A DNA stretch of 6,718 nucleotides from JAGQTE01 sp964648005 (GCA_964648005.1 CAZYKR010000241.1:1-6718), one strand, 5' to 3'. Counted from the stretch's first letter, positions 1 to 5,852 are shown. Notes: generated from the letters alone by a model not told the origin. Program-made: numbers and translations.

Positions 1-1
1 G

Positions 2-424
2 GTCAAGGGCCAGGCCACCGGCAACACGATCCTGCGTGCCGCTCGGTGGGCCAAGGCGCGCGCCGCTGCCCGGCTGGTGCCGGTCGGCTCCGACGGGCTC
101 GACGGCCTGACCGAGGCGTGGTGCGTGCTCGACCAGGACCTGGCGATCATGCGGGTGAACGACGAGTTCCTTCGCCTGTTCGGCCTCCTGGAGACCGAGG
201 CGATGGGCATGCCGTTCAGCACGGTGCTGCCCACGGACGCTGCTGCCGACGCGGCGCGGGTCCTGCGCAGCGTCCAGACCGGCGCGGCGCCGTCCGTCGC
301 CTTCCCGATCTTGCTCTACAACCGCCAGAGCCAGGGGATCCGGCGCGTGCTCGTCGCCACGCGCGTCAGCGCCGCTGCCCCGGCGCCGCTGTTCGTGCTC
401 GCCGCGGCGCCACTGCGCAAGTAG
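2..424 (+). CDS. C-terminal part of a PAS-domain protein (5' end off the window)
   Basis: This frame is open from the left edge to a TAG at 422-424 and gives 140 residues, so the true start lies outside the window. A GTG at 77 could serve as an internal start but nothing favours it. Residues about 36-140 read like a PAS fold: a short strand AWCVLDQDLAIMRVNDEFLRL is followed by a helix-rich part with GLLETEAMGMPF, and then by alternating strands ending in LFVLAAAPL. PAS domains bind small ligands or mediate dimerisation in sensor and regulatory proteins. Residues 1-25 are rich in Arg and Ala (AARWAKARAAAR) and look like a linker helix. No kinase, cyclase or DNA-binding part is visible, so the output function is unknown. 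It ends 104 bp before panD, and the palindrome at 441-456 lies between, so it may be a separate transcription unit. The PAS call rests on pattern recognition only; the reading frame itself is more certain. Confidence 0.65.
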   Translation, partial: VKGQATGNTILRAARWAKARAAARLVPVGSDGLDGLTEAWCVLDQDLAIMRVNDEFLRLFGLLETEAMGMPFSTVLPTDAAADAARVLRSVQTGAAPSVAFPILLYNRQSQGIRRVLVATRVSAAAPAPLFVLAAAPLRK

Positions 425-440
425 GCCCCGACGGGGTGAT

Positions 441-456
441 TCGTCGGTTCCGACGA
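441..456. promoter_or_regulatory. Perfect 7-bp inverted repeat upstream of panD (operator or weak terminator)
   Basis: The sequence TCGTCGGTTCCGACGA is a perfect inverted repeat with 7-bp arms and a 2-nt centre. It starts 17 nt after the stop of the PAS-domain gene and ends 8 nt before a possible -10 box, so it covers the place where a -35 element would lie. That position would suit a repressor operator. As RNA it could fold into a 6-bp stem with a GTTC loop, but no run of T follows, so it would be a poor intrinsic terminator. The role is inferred from position only. Confidence 0.4.
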
Positions 457-464
457 TCCGCTGC

Positions 465-470
465 TACCGT
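465..470 (+). promoter_or_regulatory. Possible -10 box for panD-nadB
   Basis: TACCGT fits the actinobacterial -10 pattern TANNNT. A start of transcription about 7 nt downstream would leave a leader of about 50 nt carrying the AAGGAG ribosome binding site. No good -35 hexamer is seen at the expected distance; that space is taken by the palindrome at 441-456. Confidence 0.35.
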
Positions 471-513
471 GTCCTACGTCACCTCCGTACGGCGACCGTC
501 AGGCGCCAAGCAC

Positions 514-522
514 GAGAAGGAG
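514..522 (+). promoter_or_regulatory. Ribosome binding site of panD
   Basis: GAGAAGGAG contains a strong Shine-Dalgarno core AAGGAG at 517-522, six nt before the ATG at 529. This decides the panD start over the later ATGs at 541 and 544 and over the upstream extension of the same open frame. Confidence 0.75.
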
Positions 523-528
523 CACGTC

Positions 529-990
529 ATGCGCCGACGCATGATGAAGTCCAAGATCCATCGGGCGACCGTCACGGACGCGAACCTCCACTACGTGGGG
601 TCGATCACCATCGACACCGAGCTGCTGGAGCGCTCCGACATCCGGGAGTGGGAGCAGGTCACCGTGGTCGACATCGACAACGGTGCTCGGTTCGAGACCT
701 ACGCCATCCCCGGTGGTCCCGGTGACATCTGCCTCAACGGTGCCGCCGCCCGCCTGGTGCAGCCCGGCGACCGGATCATCATCATCACGTACGCCGACTA
801 CGAGGACGCAGAGCTCGAGGCGTACGAGCCGACGGTGGTGCACGTCGACACCGCCAACCGCCCGGTCGATGCCGAGACGGCCTCGCTCCTGGCTCAGGCC
901 ACGCCGGGTCCCGTGCGCTACGTGGAGATCGAGGCGCAGGTCGGCCGGGAGATGGCCAACCTCGACGCCGAGCTCGACGGGCTGAACTGA
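529..990 (+). CDS. panD: Aspartate 1-decarboxylase precursor PanD
   Basis: PanD is a cytoplasmic pyruvoyl enzyme that decarboxylates L-aspartate to beta-alanine, the amine half of pantothenate and so of CoA. The 153-residue product begins MRRRMMKSKIHR, matching the typical PanD N-terminus, and the start is supported by AAGGAG six nt upstream. The self-cleavage site is present as HYVGS with Gly24-Ser25; Ser25 becomes the pyruvoyl group. Arg54, Thr57 and Tyr58, which act in substrate binding and catalysis, are in place, as are CLNGAAARLV and PGDRIIII. The family is usually about 115-140 residues long; here roughly 30 residues follow the core, ending in an acidic, helix-prone stretch (EIEAQVGREMANLDAELDGLN minus its last residues as tail end). 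nadB follows after 10 bp, so the two are probably cotranscribed, putting two aspartate-consuming enzymes together. The open frame continues upstream to position 46, but that part overlaps the PAS gene and is not PanD-like. Confidence 0.96.
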   Translation: MRRRMMKSKIHRATVTDANLHYVGSITIDTELLERSDIREWEQVTVVDIDNGARFETYAIPGGPGDICLNGAAARLVQPGDRIIIITYADYEDAELEAYEPTVVHVDTANRPVDAETASLLAQATPGPVRYVEIEAQVGREMANLDAELDGLN

Positions 991-1000
991 CCCCCACGCC

Positions 1001-2632
1001 GTGACCGGCGGCTTGCCGACATCCGATCCGGACGACCTCGATCCGGCGCCGCTGGACCTGCTCGTCCTCGGCAGCGGCGTGGCCGGGCTGTCGGCGGCGG
1101 TGCGCGCCGCCGAGGTGCACGGCATGCGGGTCGGTGTGCTCACCAAGGGCGAGCTGCACCAGGCCACGACTCGGTGGGCCCAGGGAGGAGTGGCGGCCGT
1201 GCTCGGCGGCGATCCCGACTCGACGGACCTGCACCTCGCCGACACGCTGGCGGCGGGCGCCGGGCTCTGCGACGCCGACGCCGTCCGCGTCCTGGTCGAC
1301 GAAGGCCCGGGCCGTGTCAACGAGCTGATCGCCCTCGGGGCAATCTTCGACGTCGACGAACACGGCGAGTTCCAGCTCGCACGGGAAGGCGGGCACTCGT
1401 TGCCACGGATCGTGCACGCCGGGGGCGCGGCCACCGGCGTCGAGATCGAGCGGGCACTGGTCGAGGCGGTCAACCGCACGGCGGCGGCCGTGCACGAGTC
1501 GGCCTTCGCCGTCGACCTGCTGGTCGAGCACGGTCGCTGCCGGGGCGTGCGCGCCATCGACGCGTCGGGCCGGCGTCGCGAGGTGCGCGCCGAGCACGTC
1601 CTCGTGGCGACCGGCGGGGCGGGACAGCTGTTCTCCGTGACCACGAACCCCGTCGAGGTCACGGGCGACGGCGTGGCGATGGCGCTGCGGGCCGGCGTGG
1701 CGGTCGCCGATGTCGAGTTCGTCCAGTTCCACCCGACGGCGCTGCACCACCCGGCGATGCCACGACCGTTGCTGTCGGAGGCGTTGCGCGGCCACGGCGC
1801 CCTGCTGCGGGACACCGCTGGGGAGCGCTTCGTCGACGAGCTGCTCCCGCGTGACGAGGTGTCACGAGCGATGACGACGCGCATGCTCGAGCTCGGCGTC
1901 GATCACCTGTGGCTCGATGCCACCGCGCTCGGGGGCTTCGGCGAACGGTTCCCGACGCTGGCGGCACAGCTCGCCGACGTCGGTCTCGACCCGGCGCGCG
2001 ACTGGCTACCGATCGCGCCCGCTGCGCACTACCTCTGCGGCGGCATCGTGACCGACCTCGACGGCGCGGCGTCGATGCCCGGCGTCTGGGCGGCCGGCGA
2101 GGCGGCGTGCTCGGGGGTGCACGGCGCCAACCGGCTCGCCTCGAACTCGCTGCTCGAAGGGATGGTGTTCGCGTTCCGCGTGGTGGAGGCCATCGAGCGC
2201 GGGGTGGACGGACCGATGGCCACGGGGGCCATGCGTGCCGTGCTCGGCTCCGACCTGGAGGGGATCCCGGGCATCGGCGGTCCGATCGGCGGCCATCGGC
2301 TGGAGGTCGTCGCCCCACCGGACGTCGACGCGCGCCCGGGCGACCAGCGCGACCTGCGGCAGCACCTGCAGCGGGTCCTGACCACCGAGGCGGGCGTCGT
2401 GCGGTCGGCCTCGTCGCTCGGGCGAGCCGCCGAGGCGGTGGCGGCCGTCGCCCACGCGGTGCCGGACGGGACGGTCGACCCGTCGTGGTTGGAGCTTCGC
2501 AACCTGTGTGCCGTCGGCGAGGCCATGGTGCGAGCCGCGGCGGCGCGCACCGAGAGCCGTGGTGCGCACACCCGCGCCGACTACCCGGCGCGCGACGACG
2601 CGCTGCGCTGCCGCCTCGTCATCGGCTCGTGA
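1001..2632 (+). CDS. nadB: L-aspartate oxidase NadB
   Basis: NadB is a cytoplasmic FAD enzyme that oxidises L-aspartate to iminoaspartate, which NadA condenses with dihydroxyacetone phosphate to give quinolinate in de novo NAD synthesis. The product has 543 residues, close to the usual 530-550. The FAD-binding GxGxxG is LVLGSGVAGLSAA (Gly24, Gly26, Gly29). TTRWAQGGVAAV is at 56-67, REGGHS with Glu129 corresponds to the catalytic Glu121 region of E. coli NadB, and VQFHPTAL has His244. RDEVSRAM has Arg283 and Arg289, APAAHYLCGGI has His343, and HGANRLASNSLLEGM has Arg378. These favour aspartate oxidase over the related succinate dehydrogenase subunit. The GTG at 1001 is the best start; TTG at 1013 is the only near alternative before the FAD motif. 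No clear ribosome binding site precedes it, which fits translational coupling to panD. nadA is not in the window, and nadC lies beyond two lipid genes. Confidence 0.96.
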   Translation: MTGGLPTSDPDDLDPAPLDLLVLGSGVAGLSAAVRAAEVHGMRVGVLTKGELHQATTRWAQGGVAAVLGGDPDSTDLHLADTLAAGAGLCDADAVRVLVDEGPGRVNELIALGAIFDVDEHGEFQLAREGGHSLPRIVHAGGAATGVEIERALVEAVNRTAAAVHESAFAVDLLVEHGRCRGVRAIDASGRRREVRAEHVLVATGGAGQLFSVTTNPVEVTGDGVAMALRAGVAVADVEFVQFHPTALHHPAMPRPLLSEALRGHGALLRDTAGERFVDELLPRDEVSRAMTTRMLELGVDHLWLDATALGGFGERFPTLAAQLADVGLDPARDWLPIAPAAHYLCGGIVTDLDGAASMPGVWAAGEAACSGVHGANRLASNSLLEGMVFAFRVVEAIERGVDGPMATGAMRAVLGSDLEGIPGIGGPIGGHRLEVVAPPDVDARPGDQRDLRQHLQRVLTTEAGVVRSASSLGRAAEAVAAVAHAVPDGTVDPSWLELRNLCAVGEAMVRAAAARTESRGAHTRADYPARDDALRCRLVIGS

Positions 2633-2648
2633 CCTTCCGGTACGAGAC

Positions 2649-2668
2649 TCGCGTCGTCCCTGACGCGA
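2649..2668. terminator. Small hairpin in the convergent nadB / PAP2 gap
   Basis: A 7-bp stem TCGCGTC / GACGCGA with a 6-nt loop lies 16 nt after the nadB stop and about 38 nt past the PAP2 stop on the other strand. Its place between converging genes suits a bidirectional terminator. No T tract follows on either strand, so it would be weak or factor-dependent. Confidence 0.35.
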
Positions 2669-2706
2669 CGTCACCACCAGAACGGGGCAGGGGTTCGGTT
2701 CTCGTG

Positions 2707-3336
2707 TCAGCGGTGGCGGGCGACCCAGCTGGTCACGGCCGGGACGGCGTTGCCGACGACCAGCCCCAGCAAGCTGCCCGCCAGCACGTCGCCGGGGTAG
2801 TGCACGCCGGTGTGGACCCGTGAGTAGGCCACGGCTGTGGCGGCGGAGTGCAAGGCGGGCGACAGCAGCGGGAGCTGGTCACCGACGGCGCTGGCGAAGG
2901 CGAACGCCGACGCGGAGTGGCCCGACGGGAACGACGTCGAACCGGGCATGCGGACGTGGCGGGCGATCGGCACCGCCGCGGCGTCGCGCGCCGGGCGGTT
3001 GCGGGTCACGACCCTCTTGAGGCCCTGGTTGGCCACGAAGGACGTCAACCCGATCGCCACCAGGCCCTGCACCGCTGCCTGGCGCCCGCGTCCCGGCCGC
3101 ACGGCGAGGACGCCGGCGATGCCGGCCCACAACACCGAGTAGTTCGCTGCCGTCGACACGCCGCGCATCACACGGTCGAGCGTGGGTGTGCGCGAGATCG
3201 CCACGGCGCGGTACACGTTCTCGTCGAGCTCCTGCAGCTGCTGGCGGAGCCCGCCGGGCGCCGGCGCCGTCGCCGCCGCGTCGACTGCGGTGGTGTCCAT
3301 GGCTGCCTCGTCGAACGCGGCGGTCGGGTCGGCCAT
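2707..3336 (-). CDS. PAP2-family membrane phosphatase
   Basis: The 209-residue product carries all three motifs of the PAP2 acid phosphatase superfamily: KRVVTRNRP (Lys107, Arg114, Pro115), PSGH (137-140) and SRVHTGVHYPGD (Ser172, Arg173, His179, Asp183). His140 and His179 are the expected catalytic histidines. Members dephosphorylate phosphatidate, polyprenyl diphosphates or related lipid phosphates at the membrane; the substrate cannot be told from sequence. Hydrophobic segments lie near 66-79, 89-106, 142-170 and 184-201. Residues 1-40 are polar and Ala/Thr-rich and probably lie outside the fold. The ATG at 3336 is preceded by TAAGGT 8 nt upstream, which fits near-leaderless expression; Met13 is an alternative start. 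It is transcribed divergently from a lipid kinase, and the pair could run opposing steps of phosphatidate/diacylglycerol turnover. Its antiparallel position shows it is not part of the nadB transcript. Confidence 0.9.
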   Translation of the reverse strand: MADPTAAFDEAAMDTTAVDAAATAPAPGGLRQQLQELDENVYRAVAISRTPTLDRVMRGVSTAANYSVLWAGIAGVLAVRPGRGRQAAVQGLVAIGLTSFVANQGLKRVVTRNRPARDAAAVPIARHVRMPGSTSFPSGHSASAFAFASAVGDQLPLLSPALHSAATAVAYSRVHTGVHYPGDVLAGSLLGLVVGNAVPAVTSWVARHR

Positions 3337-3344
3337 GAGCGGTG

Positions 3345-3350
3345 ACCTTA
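3345..3350 (-). promoter_or_regulatory. Possible -10 box for the PAP2 gene
   Basis: On the minus strand this reads TAAGGT, a TANNNT match, with 8 nt between it and the ATG at 3336. Transcription would begin at or within about two nt of the start codon, giving a leaderless or nearly leaderless mRNA. The alternative reading is that AAGG within it serves as a weak Shine-Dalgarno at a 9-nt spacing. No clear -35 is seen. Confidence 0.35.
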
Positions 3351-3379
3351 GCCAACCGGGGCGGCGGAACCGGCGGAGC

Positions 3380-3385
3380 TACCGT
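3380..3385 (+). promoter_or_regulatory. Possible leaderless -10 box for the lipid kinase gene
   Basis: TACCGT is followed by exactly 6 nt (GGGCGC) and then the GTG at 3392. This is the spacing expected for actinobacterial leaderless mRNAs in which the first transcribed base is the first base of the start codon. The only Shine-Dalgarno-like stretch, GGAG at 3375-3378, is too far from the GTG at 13 nt, which supports the leaderless reading and this start codon. Confidence 0.5.
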
Positions 3386-3391
3386 GGGCGC

Positions 3392-4726
3392 GTGCCGGCC
3401 GACACGACGTCTGAACCGCCGCTGCAGCAGCGGCTGCTGGCCGTGCTGGCGCTCGTGCTGGGCGCATCGACGCTCCTCGCCCTCACGGCGTTCGTGTTCT
3501 CGCGGGTGCTGTTGCTGATCGCGGTCGATGTGCTGGTCGTGGTGGCGATCTGGGGCCTGTGGGAGAGCCTGACGCAGCGGGGGATGCGCAGTGTGCTCGC
3601 CGGGCTCGGTGCCGCCCTGGCGACGACCGTGGTCGTCGTGCTGCTCCTGGTCTCGGACAGCGCGCTCGGTCTCGTCATCGTGCTGGCGATGGTCGCGTGC
3701 TCGGGCGCGGCGGCCCGCGCCGCCCTGGCCCATCACGTGCACGAGCCGGCCGCGCACGACGCGCCGGTGGCGCTCGCCCCGGTGGTGTTCATGAACCCCC
3801 GCTCCGGTGGCGGCAAGGTCGAGTCGTTCGACCTGGCGCGCCGAGCGGAGCAGTACGGCGCCCGGGTGGTCCTGCTCGGCCCTGACTCGGACCTCGCCGC
3901 CATGGCGCAGGCGGCGATCGACGACGGAGCCGATCTGCTCGGCGCCGCAGGTGGCGACGGGACCCAAGCCCTCGTCGCTCAGGTCTGCGCCGACAACCGG
4001 CTGCCGTTCCTGTGCATCCCGGCCGGCACCCGCAACCACTTCGCCCTCGACCTCGGACTCGATCGGGAGGACCCGAGCTTGGCGTTGAGCGGCCTGGCGG
4101 TCGATGCCGAGGAGGTCCACGTCGACCTGGCCGAGGTCGACGGTCGCCCGTTCGTCAACAACGTGTCGATGGGCGTCTACGCCAAGGTCATCCAGAGCCC
4201 GGACTATCGCGACGACAAGCTCGGGACCTTCGCAGACCTGCTGCCCGACCTGGTCGGGGAGGACGCGGAACCGTTCGACCTGGCCTGCGTGACACCGGAC
4301 GGCCCCGTGCAGGGACCGGAGCTGCTGATGGTGTCGAACAACCCGTACCAGTTCTCGTCGTTGACCGACTTCGGCACGCGAGAACGGCTCGACTCGGGGC
4401 TGCTCGGCGTGCTGGTCGCCCAGGTCGACTCGGCGTCCGCCGCGGCGCAGGTGGTCCGGCTGTCGGCCATCGGCCAGGTGGATCGGTACGAGGGGTGGCG
4501 CACGTTCGCCGCCGCATCGTTCACCGTGACGAGCGCCTCCGGGAGCGTCGACGCCGGCATCGACGGCGAGGCGGTGCGCCTGCCGTCCCCGGCGAGCTTC
4601 CGCATCCGGCCGGGGGCGCTGCGCGTGCGCCTGCCCCGGCACCGGCCCGGGGTGCGAGCACCGGCGCCGCGCCTGGAGTCGGCGACGTTCGGCCGGCTGT
4701 GGCGGGTGGCACTTGGGCGCCACTGA
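3392..4726 (+). CDS. Membrane-anchored diacylglycerol/lipid kinase family protein
   Basis: From GTG 3392 the product has 444 residues. The C-terminal two thirds is a DAGK catalytic domain of the YegS/BmrU/DgkB type: VVFMNPRSGGGK (131-142), the nucleotide-binding GGDGT (187-191, with Asp189), IPAGTRNHFALDLGL (209-223), FVNNVSMGVYAKV, and near the end the conserved DGE of AGIDGEAV. Such enzymes transfer phosphate from ATP to diacylglycerol or a similar lipid. The first 110 residues are hydrophobic, with about four membrane segments near 15-36, 38-57, 68-87 and 90-108, an addition not found in the plain soluble YegS-like kinases, so it probably sits in the membrane with the kinase in the cytoplasm. 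An in-frame ATG at 3335 would add 19 Arg-rich residues but overlaps the divergent PAP2 start and has no ribosome binding site. The exact lipid substrate is unknown. nadC follows after 78 bp on the same strand. Confidence 0.88.
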   Translation: MPADTTSEPPLQQRLLAVLALVLGASTLLALTAFVFSRVLLLIAVDVLVVVAIWGLWESLTQRGMRSVLAGLGAALATTVVVVLLLVSDSALGLVIVLAMVACSGAAARAALAHHVHEPAAHDAPVALAPVVFMNPRSGGGKVESFDLARRAEQYGARVVLLGPDSDLAAMAQAAIDDGADLLGAAGGDGTQALVAQVCADNRLPFLCIPAGTRNHFALDLGLDREDPSLALSGLAVDAEEVHVDLAEVDGRPFVNNVSMGVYAKVIQSPDYRDDKLGTFADLLPDLVGEDAEPFDLACVTPDGPVQGPELLMVSNNPYQFSSLTDFGTRERLDSGLLGVLVAQVDSASAAAQVVRLSAIGQVDRYEGWRTFAAASFTVTSASGSVDAGIDGEAVRLPSPASFRIRPGALRVRLPRHRPGVRAPAPRLESATFGRLWRVALGRH

Positions 4727-4791
4727 GACACCACGGCTGAGGGCGCGCCGCCGGCGTCTGCAACGATTTCGGTGCGTGCCAGGGACTGAGG

Positions 4792-4797
4792 CAGGCT
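4792..4797 (+). promoter_or_regulatory. Possible weak promoter or ribosome binding region for nadC
   Basis: CAGGCT keeps the A and final T of a TANNNT box and lies 7 nt before the ATG at 4805, so a leaderless start is possible. The overlapping GAGGCAGG at 4788-4795 could instead be a Shine-Dalgarno at a 9-nt spacing for a transcript running through from the lipid kinase gene. AACGAT at 4762-4767 is another weak -10 candidate. The 78-bp gap before nadC contains no TA dinucleotide, so no classical -10 exists there. Confidence 0.25.
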
Positions 4798-4804
4798 GTG
4801 CGCC

Positions 4805-5830
4805 ATGCCCGAGGCTCTCCACCCCCCGGTGCACGCCGTGCGCGATGCGGTGGCCCGGGCGCTCGCCGAGGACCTGACGCCGCTCGGCGACCTCACCGCC
4901 GTGCTCGTACCCGCCGGCGCCACCACCACGGCCACCTTCGGTGCACGGGCTGCGGGGGTGCTCGCCGGGACGAGGTGCGCGTCGGAGGCCTTCGCCCAGG
5001 TCGATCCGTCGATCACCGTGACCTGGTCCCTCGACGACGGCGAGACGGTCGAGGCCGGGTCGGTGATCGGCACGGTGGTCGGACCGCTGGCGTCGGTGCT
5101 GACCGCTGAACGTACGGCCTTGAACTTCCTCGGGCACCTGTCGGGCGTGGCGACGGCGACCCGTCGGTTCGTCGACGCCGCCGCCGGTGGCGCCCGCGTG
5201 TGGGACACCCGCAAGACCACGCCCGGGCTGCGCTCGCTCGAGAAGGCGGCGGTCCGGGCCGGCGGGGGAGCCAACCACCGCGGCAACCNNNNNNNNNNGA
5301 CCGCCCGCTACGTCGAGGCTGCCGCCGCGGGGGGCGGGACCGCAGGGGTGTGGGACACCCGCAAGACGATCCCCGGCCTCAGGTCGCTGGCCAAGGCGGC
5401 GGTGCGGGCCGGCGGTGGCCGCAACCACCGCGGCAACCTGTCGGACTGGGTGCTCGTCAAGGACAACCACCTGAGCGCTCTCGGCGTCGCCGGTGCCGTG
5501 GCCGCCGCGCGGGACCGCTGGCCCGGCCGCACGGTGCACATCGAGTGTGACACCGTCGCCCAGGCGGTCGAGGCCATCGATGCCGGAGCCGATGCGTTGT
5601 TGCTCGACAACATGGCGCTCGACGATCTGCGCGCCTGCGTCGCCGCTGCGGCGTCGAGCCCGCGCCGCCCGCTGCTCGAGGCGTCGGGCGGCATCACGCT
5701 CGAGTCGATCGCTGCGGTGGCGTCGACCGGCGTCGACATGATCTCGGTCGGCGCCATCACCAACTCGGCGCCGGTGCTCGACATCGGCTTGGACATCGGC
5801 CCCGCCATCGACCCGGTGCCCGAGGGCTGA
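4805..5830 (+). CDS. nadC: Nicotinate-nucleotide pyrophosphorylase (quinolinate phosphoribosyltransferase) NadC, probably misassembled
   Basis: NadC converts quinolinate and PRPP to nicotinate mononucleotide, CO2 and pyrophosphate in the cytoplasm. As written it has 341 residues with four unknown ones; the family is normally about 270-300. The N-terminal part has ALAEDLTPLGDLT (19-31), ERTALNFLGHLSGVAT starting at Glu102, and DTRKTTPGLR (Asp134, Lys137). After the Ns a second DTRKTIPGLR appears (Asp184, Lys187), exactly 50 residues on, then NHRGNLSDWVLVKDNHL, HIECDT, ALLLDNM, LLEASGGI and GVDMISVGAITNSAPVLDIGLDI. Everything else is in normal order and single copy. Removing one repeat gives about 291 residues, a normal NadC. 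The frame stays open across the Ns, which may be chance. I infer a single real nadC per genome, with the scaffold joining two diverged versions of it. coaX follows after 35 bp, a common partner. Confidence 0.85.
   Translation: MPEALHPPVHAVRDAVARALAEDLTPLGDLTAVLVPAGATTTATFGARAAGVLAGTRCASEAFAQVDPSITVTWSLDDGETVEAGSVIGTVVGPLASVLTAERTALNFLGHLSGVATATRRFVDAAAGGARVWDTRKTTPGLRSLEKAAVRAGGGANHRGNXXXXTARYVEAAAAGGGTAGVWDTRKTIPGLRSLAKAAVRAGGGRNHRGNLSDWVLVKDNHLSALGVAGAVAAARDRWPGRTVHIECDTVAQAVEAIDAGADALLLDNMALDDLRACVAAAASSPRRPLLEASGGITLESIAAVASTGVDMISVGAITNSAPVLDIGLDIGPAIDPVPEG
5159..5288 (+). repeat. First copy of a diverged nadC active-site segment
   Basis: This stretch encodes TRRFVDAAAGGARVW and then the DTRKT to NHRGN active-site segment. 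It ends at the edge of the N run. Its core (5198-5287) matches 5348-5437 at 75 of 90 bases and 27 of 30 residues. Nine of the 15 base differences are silent; the other six fall in three codons (Thr to Ile, Glu to Ala, Ala to Arg). Confidence 0.9.
5289..5298. other. Assembly gap of ten Ns inside nadC
   Basis: Ten unknown bases separate two homologous sequence ends. A short round number of Ns is typically a placeholder for a scaffold join, so its length probably does not reflect real distance. The true gap may be zero or negative, meaning the contig ends overlap. Confidence 0.98.
5300..5438 (+). repeat. Second copy of the diverged nadC active-site segment
   Basis: This stretch encodes TARYVEAAAAGGGTAGVW and then the same DTRKT to NHRGN segment. 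It is three residues longer than the first copy in the Ala/Gly-rich loop before VWDTRK. Unlike the first copy it continues directly into the rest of NadC (LSDWVLVKDNH). Confidence 0.9.
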
Positions 5831-5852
5831 CGACGGGCGACCGGCCCGGAAG

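Noticed and set aside
46..528. Upstream extension of the panD frame (would make a 314-residue protein)
   Set aside because: This part is Arg/Pro/Gly-rich, overlaps the PAS-like gene in another frame, and the PanD N-terminus and its ribosome binding site both fix the start at 529.
499..1884. A 461-codon open frame on the minus strand opposite panD and nadB
   Set aside because: It mirrors two firmly identified genes and encodes Ser/Arg/Thr-rich sequence without any recognisable domain.
3335..3391. ATG 3335 as the start of the lipid kinase
   Set aside because: It would add 19 Arg-rich residues, overlap the divergent PAP2 start codon and remove the promoter space, and it has no ribosome binding site. 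GTG 3392 with TACCGT six nt upstream is better, though not proven.
4737..4757. GC palindromes (GGCGCGCC and CGCCGGCG) between the lipid kinase and nadC
   Set aside because: Short GC-only palindromes are frequent at this base composition, and they are not placed in a clear promoter or terminator context.
5159..5438. The nadC repeat as a mobile element or gene-conversion trace
   Set aside because: There are no terminal repeats, target duplications or transposase, and the copies meet exactly at an assembly gap, so an assembly join explains them better.
2879..5539. An 886-codon open frame on the minus strand, crossing the Ns
   Set aside because: It runs antisense to the lipid kinase and nadC, has low-complexity Arg/His/Gly-rich content with no family motif, and is the kind of shadow frame expected at this GC content.
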